This document shows positions 47,337 to 60,031 of a stretch of 64,000 bases of DNA, piece after piece. The notes below the pieces were generated by a model. That model worked only from the letters and a program-made list of their open reading frames with translations. It was not told the DNA's origin and did not search any database. This DNA is from Proteromonas lacertae (Eukaryota > Sar > Bigyra > Opalinata > Proteromonadidae): assembly GCA_002245135.1 (NCBI GenBank), contig NGBS01001166.1, forward strand, positions 1-64,000, in the 5' to 3' direction. Numbering within the stretch: the stretch's first letter is position 1; each line of letters opens with the position of its first letter. The translations under genes and the position numbers were made by a program.

Positions 47337-49684
47337 TTAACAAATAAGTTTTCTCTTCAACTGGTGAATTTTCAGTTCACAATTTTTGTGAAATTCTCTC
47401 ATATAATTCCTCAAATATACTATTCCACCAAAATCAATTTTTTTATTATCTCTTATATCAAGTTTATGAATGATTTCATTCTTTAAACCATCTATCAAAT
47501 ATTTTAATCCAGTTGAAGATAATCCCATCTCTATTATATTAAACTTATAATATATACTTGAACAATTTATTTCATCATTATATTTCTTCAATAAATGCAA
47601 ATGTGGAGATAATATTCTCATTCCTTCATCTCCTATTTCATTTCCACATAATTCAAAATATTCAAGATGTTGCAATGAAGATAAATTGTTAATCAATATT
47701 TCTACACTTTCATGAGTAAGTTTATTATCTATATGATAGAAAAAACTAATTATACTACTCATATCTATTCTTTTTATTTCTTTTAATTCATTTGATCTTA
47801 AAGAAATGAATGATTTGATAAAATCATCATCAATATTGTAATTACTTAGATTTAACTCATTATAATCATCTTTGATATATTTTATCAATTCTGGAATATC
47901 TTTATCAATCAACAATTCTTTACTTCTGTTAAAATCAAACCATATTTTCGAAATAGGAAATTTGGAGAATAATGCTTTTAATCCTTTTGAACGAATATTT
48001 CTATTTTTTGTAATTCTTATTATCTTAATATTTGGATATTTATATAATTCTGATGATAATAATATCATTGATTGATCATTTAAATTCATATAGTGTAGAT
48101 CCAATTCATTCTCTTTATTGATTAATAAATGTACATATCGAAGCAATAGGTAGAATCCATCTGGACCAATTTCATTATCTATTTCAATTTTATATATTAT
48201 ATAGAATAATATATACATGAAAGATCTAAACGCTTCAATTTCATGAATGGAATTGATTTAAAGAATGTTTCAACAAAATTATATGTAAGGTCACAATTTG
48301 ATAAATCTAATTCTTGAAGATTTGTTAACTGAAAAAAAATATGATCCAAAATTTGAATGATCAAAGCTTTCAATTTTAAGTTGACCTATTTAAATGAAAA
48401 TAAATAGATCTATACTAAATGATAGATGTGTTGGATTAATTAATTTTAATATGTTAAATACATATTTTATCCCATTATTACACTCACAAACACTATTCCA
48501 ATTAATTATGAGTATTTTTTTATCCGCATAATCATAAAAACAATTTAATATCATTTTATCTAAATAACACCTTCCATTATGCATGCAGTTGTGATATATT
48601 TGGAATTTTAGTTTTTTTTTAACTGAATTATCTTTTCTATTTATTTTCATCATCAATAGAATTGCTAATATTCTTTCATTTGGTTGATTATTGTATAAAT
48701 CTATTAAACCATCTCGAATTGCTTCTATCTTATTTCTCTTTAAATAATATTCTAGTTTTACATTAAATGATGATATTTCTGGTAGATAATCATTATTGTA
48801 TAACAGTTCTATCCTTTCATTATACACCACACTATTATTCTCATTATATTTCAGTATTTCGCTCATCTTTGTCATTTCTTTTCTTAAGTCTTTCAAACTC
48901 AATCTTTCTTCACTCTTTACTTTTAACATCTTATCTATCATTTCTTTCATCACATCATCACATTCTCCATCAAAACTGTATTTACATTTCAGAATGTTGT
49001 TCATTGTTCTATAAATATCATCATCTTCGTTGAATGGTAATTTCTTACAAATCATTTCATAAAAAATACAACCAATTGACCAAATCACACTTCTCTCATT
49101 ACATTCTAATCCATTCAGTTCTTCTGGGCTTTTGAAACAAACATCATACAATCTCATTCCATCTTCTTTTCTCAATTCATTTAAGAATAAATCACATAAT
49201 TTTAATTTACCATCTTCTCCTTCATATACTACGTTACTACTCTTCAAATTATTTATCATTAAATCATTTTCACTCAATATCATCAATATATCACATAATG
49301 AACTAATAACACAACTAATAAAACTACTTAAAATGGATTTACTTTGAATTATCTCTTCTAAATCTTTAGAATAATATAACCTCTCATATATCATCATATT
49401 ATCCCCGATTATTTGGATTTGTAGAGGGAGTATGTATAATGAGCAATAATCTAACAACGAGGTATTTTCACAGAATTTCAATTTCTTCTTTTGTTTAATT
49501 CCATTAAGATTTAGAAATTTTATCACCTTAACATCATCTTTATGTTTAACAACAAAATTTACTTGACTAACACTCTTTTCTACTCTCTCTTTTATCTATA
49601 AATATTAATTTACTAAAATACCTGACCATGAGATGGTAACATTGATGATACAACCTCACCTACAACAGAACTAAAAGAAAACAT
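47337..49684 (-). CDS. Pseudokinase with leucine-rich repeats; one frame break in a T run
   Basis: Paralogue of 40039-42390 with five introns in the same places (49596-49621, 48386-48415, 48179-48216, 47729-47755 and 47531-47557). The kinase-like half lacks HRD (INNLKSSN) and DFG (CDLFLN) but keeps SPEELNG and IWSIGCIFYEM. The LRRs follow (LQELDLSNCDLTYNFV, LDLSYNEIGPDGF, FELCGNEIGDEGM). Between them an 8-base run (A on plus, 48332-48339) leaves the coding length at 3n+1. A 7-base run would restore it. This is either an indel in the assembly or recent decay. Confidence 0.75.
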
Positions 49685-49867
49685 TTTTCAATGAATTAAA
49701 CGAATATATTTTTATCAACAATATTTTTATAAAATAAAAGAATGTAGCATATGATAAAGCCTTATATTTGTATGAGAAAAAGAGAGAGAGAAATCTGGAA
49801 TAAGATGCTTAAAAATGTTTATTCAATAATCCCCTAAAACAGTTCAATAAACAATAATATTGTCAGT

Positions 49868-51646
49868 TTAAAATTCATCAACAACAAATTCACCACCACA
49901 ATATATTCTAGTACTATCTCCTTTCTTATCAAGACAATATCCTCTAATTCTATTCCAAGCTGGTTCATTCTCATCATTCTCATCAACTTTCTTAAATTCC
50001 CAACCATCATTCTTAATAACCAAATGTCTAATCACAACATGAGTATCTTCTTTAGCTACAACAACTAAAGTACCATCTAACTCTAAATTCTCTATTCTAA
50101 CATCACCCTTCACAACTAATGTTGAATCTTTACTTATATATACACCACCTCCAAATCTACTAGTCAATTCACTGTATGTAACACCAACAGATGGATCAAT
50201 CACTACATGAGCGCCTTCTTCAACATGACAACCAGCTGCATTCAAATGAGCAACATGCATTTTATATATATCTCTTTCACCAGATGCTGCACTTTCTTCT
50301 ACACCACAACTAGCAGCTGCATTCTTAGCAGCAGTTAAATCATTCTTTACAGCTGAGAAAACTAACCATCTTTCCATTGATGTAAATCCTACTCTACATT
50401 TTGGACCTAATAGTTTTGGATAATCTTGCATCATACACTCTAATCTAGTTGGACTTTTGAATGTATTATCAGGGTTAAACTTTGGATTAACAAACTCAGG
50501 AATTGAACCACCACTTTCTTCTAATGTTTCAACATAATTCTTCAAATTCATACATAGCACATTGATATTACCTGGATATGGTGAAAATCCATCACTTTCT
50601 GGAACATCTCCATCTTTATTAACTGTTGCTCTAAGTAATGGGTCTAATTGGTTATATTCTACATTAATAGTTAATCCTCTACCATCTTTATGAGAGAGTT
50701 TACAAATAGCACCAACCTTTTCTTTGGCATATCTTCTAACAGCTAAACTATTTACTTCTAAATTCATATCTTTTGCAACTCCAACACAAGCTGGAACTCC
50801 GTGGAATGCTAAACCATTTGTATCTTGGAAGAAGACTATCCAATTAATACCCATCTCATACCATTTAGCTGCTGTTCCACTTTGATGCATTAATAAATGT
50901 ACATCTCCATGTCCATGAGGTTTAGTAACAATTTTGCCATTTTCATAAGCAAATAAACCATCTTTATTTACCATTGCTGGTACTGCATTTTGTTTACAGA
51001 TTGTAATTTGCTCTTTTTTCATACCATAGTAATTATTTTCAGCCAACATCTTTCTTGTCATCTCATCTGTTCGATCGGATGTCATAATGAACAAGGGTAA
51101 CATAGTTGCTTCAGTACGTTGTTGGTAACTTAGAATCGTCTTGATATATAACTCTATGAATGGTGTTTCTGTTGATATTTCACTGTGTAAACTGATTTTA
51201 ATGTATTCATAACCTAATCTTTCACCTAAACCTCCAGCAACTAATACAAAACCAGCATGCTTTAATTCTTTTAAACCAATAGCTTCATAATTGCAGAATT
51301 CTTTAGTTCCAAAGGTGAGATTCTTACCTTCAGGAATTGAAGGTGTAAATCCATCATAAGGATTGATTCCTTTAGTTGAATTGTCTAATAAAGTCTTTGC
51401 ATTTGCTACATATTGCTTTAAACCTCCTGGATATTCACTATTAATCTGAGCTGCATGATAGCATAGTGAAGCCAATTCTATAAATTAATATAAAAAGATC
51501 GGTAAATACTTCCATCCTTTGTTGCAGCTTCTATAATAGTTTGTTGACCAATTGAGTTCAAAAGCTTAAGAGTCTTTTGTTGTTCTGGTGTTAATGCATC
51601 ACTATTTGAATTTATAATAACAGAATCAATAATACGTTGCAGACAT
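49868..51646 (-). CDS. USP: UDP-sugar pyrophosphorylase
   Basis: Three exons (introns 51602-51635 and 51478-51509) give 570 residues. The uridylyl-transfer motif is FVLVAGGLGERLGY. Other family segments are PLFIMTSDRTDEMT, PHGHGDVHLLMHQSG, VFFQDTNGLAFHGVPACVGVA, NVEYNQLDPLLRA and a left-handed helix C-terminus (VEEGAHVVIDPSVGVTYSEL). The length and motifs fit USP (EC 2.7.7.64) better than classical UDP-glucose pyrophosphorylase. It makes UDP-sugars from sugar 1-phosphates and UTP, supplying glycan synthesis in the cytosol. Confidence 0.88.
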
Positions 51647-51901
51647 GAGATAAAACTGAAACTAAAGATTTTAGTTGGTAATGAATTTCTAAACTTCTAT
51701 ATGAGAATCTTTAAATAAGAAATCTATACTTGTATCAAATCTGGCTTGATGCTTATAATTTTACCCCCTTCATTGAATCTAAACGAATCTATTTTTAACA
51801 ACTGTAATTTAAATGATGGAGGATGTATTTATTGATATTATTTTCAATTTCAACAACAACACACAATCTCTTACAAAATAAATATATGAATTAAACAGAA
51901 T

Positions 51902-53190
51902 CTACCAAAAAGCTTTATCAATATCATTTACACTTACAACAGATGCATAACCACACTGTTTATCATTCTCATGACAAGGAGATATACCTTTAAAATAATC
52001 AACATACCATTTAAAATCATGGCATTTCAGTCTTTTCTTCAATGCTCTAGGTTCTATTCATTAATAGAATATGAAATATATACTTGACAAATCACCATAA
52101 TCAATAGATCCTCTCTTAATCTGTCTTTCTTTATAAAATGTATCTTTATACTCTTCATCAAGCCAAACTTCAGCAGATCTGAATTGAATTCCTCCACACA
52201 TCATGACCACTCACTTTATAAGGGAATTTCGTTCTAAATGCATGTGCTATATAACATTTCGGTGCAACTAATATCCTTCCACCACATAACCAAGTTCTTA
52301 ACGAGAAGTCGATATTTTCGCCACCCCATTGTGTCATACCTGTATCCATACCTTCTACTTCCGTCCACCATCTTTTGGATACGAAAAATTCACCCATTGT
52401 TCCTGCACTTTCATAACTTCCATCTGTTCTTCCACTTCCCCATTTGTGTTTGAATGACCAGTATAATCCTGCAGAACTACCTACTCCTTTCTTCGCTGAC
52501 ATGAATTCGAATTTGTCGTGGTCTAAACTAAATACTACTGGATTTACTACAGTTTTGTAATTCTATTATTATTATAATATATAAATTATACTTTTTTCAT
52601 AAATTCATATGGCTGTCTTAACCAATCATGTGCTACTTTAATATGTGCATCCATAATACCGATAAATTCACATCTTGCTTCATTACCACCATTGTTCCTT
52701 GCTTGAATTAAACCAGATCTTATATCAGATCTTACTATTCTTACCATTGAATGGTTGTATACCACTGGAATATCTGAACCATCATCATATACTAATATTT
52801 CACCCAAAAGATCGGTTGAGTTGGCTAGAATTGATTCAATTTTGTAGAAATTAAGAAATAAAAATACATATAAGTTTAAAAAGATATGTTTTGAATAGTA
52901 ATGGTTCGTTGTAATCAACTAAAACAATCGAAAACTTGTCTTGAATAATAGCTGGTGCTAAAATCATTAATATTATTATAAAAATGTATACGATGTTTAA
53001 GAAGTTTTGGGTCAACTTCATACTTTGGTTCTACAATAGCTGCAGCTATATTTCTACCTGTCATTCTGTTCATTTGTTGGAAGTACAAATATGATATTGC
53101 TATATTCACTATCACACATGTTATTCCACAAAGCAACTATGAAAATAAGTCTACAAGCTATACAAAACAAAATTTAGTTAAACAATTCAT
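51902..53190 (-). CDS. GALNT: Polypeptide N-acetylgalactosaminyltransferase, copy 1; one frame break
   Basis: Six exons (introns 53137-53163, 52958-52991, 52825-52867, 52563-52591 and 52054-52083) encode about 375 residues. A short cytosolic start and a membrane anchor (LLCGITCVIVNIAISYLYF) make it a type II Golgi protein. The GT27 catalytic parts are FSIVLVDYNEP, EILVYDDGS, LIQARNNGG, MDAHIKVA (DxH metal motif) and WGGENIDFSLRTWLCGG (Gal/GalNAc-T motif). It would start mucin-type O-glycosylation. The ricin-type lectin domain is absent. Near 52180-52190, WRNSI must shift by one base to reach RSAEVWLDEEY, and the coding length is 3n+1. Confidence 0.82.
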
Positions 53191-53332
53191 TTCAATAATA
53201 AAAAAATAGTCGGTTCAATTTTCAAAATTATTTAGAATAATGTCTTTTTCTCGTTTATTATTTGATTTTATTAGTTATTATACACTATTTTAGAATTAAT
53301 AAATAATATTAAAGTTATATATGGTAATTGTA

Positions 53333-54653
53333 TTACATAAACTTTGGATCAATATCAGATAATTCAACAGTTGATTGACTACCGCAATTATTATCATCTA
53401 TTATAAACGATGAGTATATATAACTTATACTTTCATAGCATGGAGATATTCCTTTGAAATAATCAACATACCAAGAGAATTTATGGCATTTCAGCTTCTC
53501 TTTCAGCATCAATGGTTCTATCATCAAAATATAAAAGCAGAAATATACTTGAAATATCACCAATATCAATGCTTCCTCTTTCAATATGTCTTTCTTTATA
53601 GAATATATCAATATATTCTTCACCTAACCACACTTCAGCAGATCTTGCAGCATTCCTCAACACAGCAGAACCATCAACTTGATAAGGGAATTTTGTTCTG
53701 AAGGCATGAGCTATATAACATTTTGGTGCAACAACAATTCTTCCACCACATAACCATGTTCTTAGTGATATATCAATATTTTCACCACCCCATTGATTCA
53801 TTCCTTCATCCATTCCTTCTATTTCTGTCCACCATTGCTTTGACATAAAGAACTCACCCATTGTTCCAGCACTTTCTAAACTTCCATCTCTTTTTCCACT
53901 ACCCCATTTATGTTGAAATGACCAATATAAACCAGCAGAACTTCCCACACCCATCACTGCTTTTTGAAATTCAAAATTTGTTGCATTTAGACTAAATACT
54001 ACTGGATTTACTACTGTTCTATAATTCTATTAATTATTATTATTAATTATTTCTATACTTCTTTCATTAATTGATAAGGTTGATCTAACCATCCTTCAGC
54101 TACTTTAATATGAGCATCCATGATTGCTATATAATCACCTTTGGCTTCATTACCACCTTTATTTCTAGCTTGAATTAATCCAGTTCTATTTTCTAAATGT
54201 ATATTTTAAAGTAAGATTTTATAAATACCATTTCTCACTATTCTAACTAACTGGATGATCATATGTTACTGGAATTGAAGAACCATCATCAATAATCAAT
54301 ATTTCACCTAGCAACTCTTTAGATGAATTGACTAATATTGAGTGAATAGTTGGAGTTAATAATGGTTCATTGAAATCAACTAGTACAATTGAAAACTTAT
54401 TATCAAACCAATGTCTTTTATCTATTCATAGTTTGAGATGATTATTTAAAAAAAGTATTATTACCTTCTCTTAGTTTATATGGTTGGCACCTTCTTATCT
54501 GAATCAAAAACAATAGCACCTGCTGGATAGTTGGCGTTTAATTTTGCAAGTGCCTGACATACATTCAAAACAAACAGGATTATAGCTACACTTAACTATT
54601 TCTTTGTATAAAGTAAATAATAATACTAAAATCGCATTAAATGGGCCTGTCAT
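53333..54653 (-). CDS. GALNT: Polypeptide N-acetylgalactosaminyltransferase, copy 2; one frame break
   Basis: Tandem paralogue of copy 1. Introns are 54596-54626, about 54422-54519 (98 nt, least certain), 54193-54228, 54027-54058, 53518-53548 and 53398-53430. It has an N-terminal anchor (LLSVAIILFVLNVCQ), then FSIVLVDFNEP, EILIIDDGSS, LIQARNKGG, IMDAHIKVA (DxH), VGSSAGLYWSFQHKWGSG and WGGENIDISLRTWLCGG. It lacks a lectin domain. Near 54250-54262 an extra base after DHPV gives a stop, and VRIVRNENRTGL resumes one frame over. The span is 3n+1. Identity with copy 1 is highest in the C-terminal half. Confidence 0.82.
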
Positions 54654-54814
54654 TATATTTATCACTAAAAAACAAAAGGGATCTATCTATCTTCGCAGTG
54701 AATCTCATAATTCTTAATTAATGAAACGAATAAAATTTTGAAACTTTTTAAATCTATTTTCTTTTATAACTTATCATCTCCTTATATTTAATCTAATCTA
54801 ACAGGTTATAATTA

Positions 54815-56751
54815 ATGGAACCATCACCTAATTTTGATTATGCGATTAAGGAACTTTCAAGCCTTAATATTGAATTAAGGCAGAAAGCAGCTAATTTGAA
54901 GAAGAAAGAAAAGAATTTTCTGCAGATTACAGAGCAATGGAAAGAGTATATAGATAATTATTTAAAAAGTGAAACGATTCAAATGGAGGATCAAATCAAA
55001 ATAGTATAATTAAACTTACATTTGAAATAGTTAATGAATCCAATGCAAAATAAAATAAATCAACTGATGTCCAGACTTAATGCTCAAAGATCTTTATTAG
55101 CAACAGTGTCATCACTTAAAATGCATGTAGAAGAGTTAAGAGTATATAATGAAAATAAAGATAATGAAATTGATAATCTAAAATCACAAATTAAAACATT
55201 AACTCAAACAAATAAATCACTGAATAAAAAGCTAGAAATACAGAAATGGAAGCAAGAAAAAGCAGCAGCAGAATTTGCAGGACAGATGCAACAGTATATA
55301 TTTAATTATATTGATATTAAAAATAGAATGAAAAAAACTCCATCATCATCATCTTCTTCTTCTTCATTTAGAACAAATAAAAAGAAAATATCATCTTCTT
55401 CATCATTATCTCAATCACAAACACATTCTTATAGATTAATAGAAGGTTTATTATACTGTATAAAACCAGAAAAGGTATAAGCTATACTGTTATTATATAT
55501 ATATATAGTTATCAATTAATAATTACTTGTCTTTACCATCATTACTTCCATCATTAACATACTATCTACCACATGTATTTACTCAAACAAAATCATTTCA
55601 AATTGTTTTTTGCAAATTTCTTTATTATTACATATATTATATGAATATGAAAGATAAATTAAATCACATGCATGTTCAGAAATTCCTTGATACAATGTAT
55701 ATTATTAATATTAATGATATTATCAATAGTTTTTCATCTCCAACTCCTTTAGAAGATGATAAATCTCCTTCTATTATTGTCTATTGTTTGATGGTTTGTA
55801 TTTTGTCCAAAGATTATACTCAATTAAATACAGTGTTGAGTATTATCCAAGCCAAGTTAATTGATAATGATTATAAAGATATATTCAATAAATATAATGG
55901 AATAAATGTATAGAATTACATATTTATATGTAATATTTATATAGATAATCATTCCATTAATCACATCCAATAATAAAAGTGTTAATCATAATATTTTAAC
56001 AATCATATTGTTATTTGCACAAGAACAAGTTCCAACATCATCTATCAATAATAATAATAATAATAACACTTATAAAATTAATCAAATAAATATTTCATTC
56101 TATAATATAATTTGTTCAGAACAATTTTTTAATATTTGTGTAGAAGTATATAATAGTAATAGCAATAAATATACAATTGATACTGAAGAAGTATTGGCAT
56201 TGTGTTTACAGAGATTATCATCAAGTCCATTATATTTAAACAAGCTAAAAGATGAATTATATCTTATAAACAGTACAAAATTGAGATTGAAGAATTTAAA
56301 TGGAGATATTTCAGATTTTTTAAAGTTGAATTTACAGAGTTTTATTGAGAATATAACAAATTATCAAACCATAGTAAAAACTAAAGAAAATGAAGAAAAA
56401 GAAAATGAAGAGGAAGAAATAAATAGTTCACAATCGTTATTACAATCACCAAATACTTCTAAATCAGTTGAATATGTTCCGTACACTCCATCTAGGAATA
56501 TATATCCTTCTCCAAAACCAATCAGTCCATTACCTTCAACTCCAAGTCCAACGCTAGAGAAGGTGCAGTCATTATTAGATACTGTTAGACAGATGAGAAC
56601 ACAGATGACTCCGCCTAGAGATGAAAGTGTGAAGGATATTGGTAAGATTGAGGAAGATGAGGAGGAAAATGATAAGAGCAATATAGATGTTGGGATTATG
56701 AATGGTGAGACTGATCCTGAAGATGATGATGAAGAAGATAATTTAGAGTGA
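54815..56751 (+). CDS. Coiled-coil plus helical-repeat protein (CCDC138-like?)
   Basis: Four exons (introns 55004-55030, 55475-55508 and 55908-55944) give 612 residues. Two coiled-coil segments (residues about 15-50 and 75-150) are followed by a Ser/Lys linker and a helix-rich domain (LPSLLPSLTYYLPHVFTQTK, FCKFLYYYIYYMN) resembling ARM-type repeats. An acidic, Pro/Ser-rich tail ends the chain. Coiled coil followed by such a domain is reminiscent of the centriolar/ciliary protein CCDC138, but I am not sure. It is divergent from the second GalNAc-transferase, with 161 bp between the starts. Confidence 0.65.
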
Positions 56752-56927
56752 TTTTCATTAGTCATATTTTATTTATTTGTATAAATTTTTTTAAAAATAT
56801 GTTAAACTAGTAATAGACGACATATGCTACATTCAATAATTATGGATATCCTTTCATTTCTTACACAATCCTGTAAAAATAGCTCAAGCTAAAAATTCAT
56901 TTTCGTTGATTTTCAAAATAGATAAAA

Positions 56928-59913
56928 ATGCAAGTCGTAAAAGATGGAATATCGGATGTTGGGTATTTAAGACTGGGTATTATCTATGAATAGATTGTCG
57001 AGGATTTTAGTAAATAAGGGAAAGTCTGACGTTACTTTCTTAATTGAGAAAGAGTTTATAAAAAGTGTAGGAGATATATTAACTTCAATGAATCCTTATT
57101 TCGAAACTATCATTCAAGACTGTTCAATTAATAATGTTGTAACATTTCCCATTTACATAACTAAAGCTAGTTTTTTCGAGTTAGAAAAATACTATAGTGG
57201 TGGTATAATCAAAATTACATTCAATAATGTGTATGAACTTCTTGAAATATGTAATTTTGTTAAAGATGATAATCTATTAGGAATATGTTCAAAGTATAAC
57301 TTTTAATGTGTTATAGTATATACAGATATATTGAAAATAAAATAACAAGTGAAACATATGTAGAAGTACTAAACAATTTCACCTCTCTTCAATTACAAAC
57401 AAAACAAAAACTAAAAATACTTAATGATGGTCTTCAAACATTTTTTTCAGAAAATATAAGATTAATTCAGAAGAATTTCCTTTCTTTCACTCCTCAATCT
57501 ATCATTTATATTTTTCAAATTCCAACTATTAAATTACCTCCTGAATCTCATATGATTCATCTATTAATATCATACTTTATAAACTCTAAAACAGATCGTA
57601 TAATATATATATATATATATTATTTATGGATAGATACTAAAATAAAGAATTATAAAGTAAGATTATTACAATGTTTTGCCAACTATTACCCATATTGTAG
57701 TTTTCGACTGTTATCAATTAGAAATACAGATTTTAGAGATGTAATTATGTTGAAATTATACAGAATTAAAGAAAAAGTAGCAGAATTAAATGATGAAGAT
57801 AAGAAAATATTGCAGAATATAAACATTAATAAAGAAATAGAAAAATATACTAGTTGTGGAGTATCAAGTCTTTATATTACACTTATATTGATCATTGTCT
57901 TATATGAAATGAAACAAATGAAACCTCAATGTATAAATATTATTATTATTATTATATTAATTAATAGCTGCGCCTATAAATGATGCATATTTAAACTGTT
58001 TATATGAAGTATATAAGAATAAAGAAACAACAAATGTGTTGAAAAACTCAATTGCGAAACTTTTATCAATTCATATTATATATGGAGAAAAGAATAGTTT
58101 TTATGAAATAATAAATAAATTTAATTCAGATGAATTCTTATATAGATTACTGTTATTTAGTCAAGTATTAGATAGTAACTTTATTCAGTTAATAATTGAT
58201 CGTATATCATTTTATAATGAAAATTTAATAAAATCAATAAGTATGGATAATCTAAAAATCAGTGAAGAAATTATAAATGAAATAAATAGAACAAAACAAG
58301 TGATTAATGTGGAAGAAGAAGATGCAGTCACAGAGACAGACTCTTCTGATGATTCTGTTAAAGCTGTATCATCAGATGAAGAAAGAATTGTCTTAAATAA
58401 ACCAGCGATAATGAAGTTAAAAGAGAAAAAAGAAAGAAGAAGAAAAACAAGAAGATCAAGAAGAAAAATAGAAACAGAAAGTCATGTTCAGAAATTCTTA
58501 AAGATTGATACTGCTTCAAATTCATCATATGATTCTGATTTTGTTTATACACCTAGAGATAATGGAATTGAAGAAGATAATAAGAATAATCTGTTTTCTA
58601 CACAATTACAATCACATCAAAATCCACTACAACAGCAGTCAAAACCACAACCAATACAATCTCAACAGAAAATAGAAGATAGAGATGTTAAACCATTATC
58701 AGCACAAGAAAAACAACAACAACAACAACAACAACCATTAAAACAGAAACTACCAGTAAAACAATCAATGGAAAAAGAAAATGAAAGCTTTCAATTACAA
58801 AAAATACAACCACAACAACAAAAACAAGAAATCCAATCAGAAGAGAAACAACAGACAATAGAAGAGGAAGTGAAACAAGATGGAGATGATAAAAAAGAAA
58901 AGGAAAAAGAAATAATGCAAATTAAAAGTGAAATGAAGGTGGAAGTATCACCGCAATCAATTATTCCACCACCTGAAGTGCAAGAAATAACAGATGAAAT
59001 AAAAAATGTAAATCTTCTCTTAAAACATATATATAACTTATTGAAAGATGAGAAGGAATTAAAAGCAGTGTTTGATATTGAAAAAGATTCAGATAATGAT
59101 AATTTTCTTCTTTTACCTGATATTTACAGAAAAATGAATAATTTCTGTTATACATCATACGATCAATATTTTTCAGATTTATTAGATTTATATAAATATA
59201 TTACTTTTAAGAAATGTGATAAAACGAACAGCGATAGTATAAAATATATATATCAACATTCAATCGAAGTTGTAGATATGTATAAAGATCAACCTACTGT
59301 ATTTCAACATCCAGAACAACAACAACAAGATAATACATCATCATCATCACTAGCTACAAAAAGGAACAAAAGTGAGGAAATGAAAGTAAATATAAAACCT
59401 GAAGACTATCCCATTAAACTTGAATCAGATGAATATACTGTGTCAGTTGTATCTGGATCAATAGTCAAAAGAAAAAGAGAAGAACCTAAAGATCAATTAA
59501 ATAACATTTTCTATTCTGTTCTATCACAAGTAATAGTCAATAACAAACAACAATTGTTGGATGTCTTGCATGAACCTGATTTATCAATTTATCCTTTATT
59601 TCCACTTGTTGTTAAAAATCCTATTTATATCAGCACAATTAAAGAAAGAATAGAAAAAAGATTCTACACAAGAAGTGATCGTTTTTATCATGATTTTATT
59701 AAGTTGGAAGGAGTGTATTTGTTTTTTTCTAAATCAAACAAAGCTGAAGATGAATTTAATGAAATTTACACCGAGTTAAAAAATATTTTGGATGAACATG
59801 AGGAAATAAAAGATTTAGAACAAATAATAAATAATGGTGTTGTTTTAGAAGCTCCACAAAAACATGCCAAATTGAATGATTCTGTTGATTCTCAAGAATC
59901 AGATAAACCTTGA
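56928..59913 (+). CDS. BTB/BACK protein with two bromodomain-like modules
   Basis: Five exons (introns 56963-56993, 57294-57316 at 23 nt, 57598-57633 and 57931-57967) give 952 residues. Residues about 12-110 form a BTB fold (GKSDVTFLIEKEFIKSVGDI, NPYFETIIQD), followed by a BACK-like helical region. The middle is acidic and basic low complexity with long Gln runs. Two C-terminal segments resemble bromodomains: LLKHIYNLLKDEKELKAVF with MNNFCYTSYDQYFSDLL, and LNNIFYSVLSQVIVNN with NPIYISTIKERIEKRFYTR and YHDFIKLEGVYLFFS. The acetyl-lysine Asn is not obvious in either. A chromatin role is inferred. TTTCAAAATA precedes the ATG by 7 bp. Confidence 0.7.
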
Positions 59914-60031
59914 TAGGTATTCATCCTCATATAAATATATTATAAAAAGAACATATAATTTAAAAAAAAGCAAAGTAAATTAAAAATATCTATAATTATC
60001 TTAGTCTGTTTTTGTCTATAATCGGTTTATT

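Noticed and set aside
52822-52885. U12-type AT-AC intron in GalNAc-transferase copy 1 (ATATCTTTTT..CTAC)
   Set aside because: It does not keep the reading phase, while an ordinary GTAT..TAG intron at 52825-52867 does.
52935-52965. Frameshift in GalNAc-transferase copy 1 before FSIVLVDYNEP
   Set aside because: A 34-nt intron at 52958-52991 joins LLKH to PPAIIQDKFSIV in phase, so no shift is needed here.
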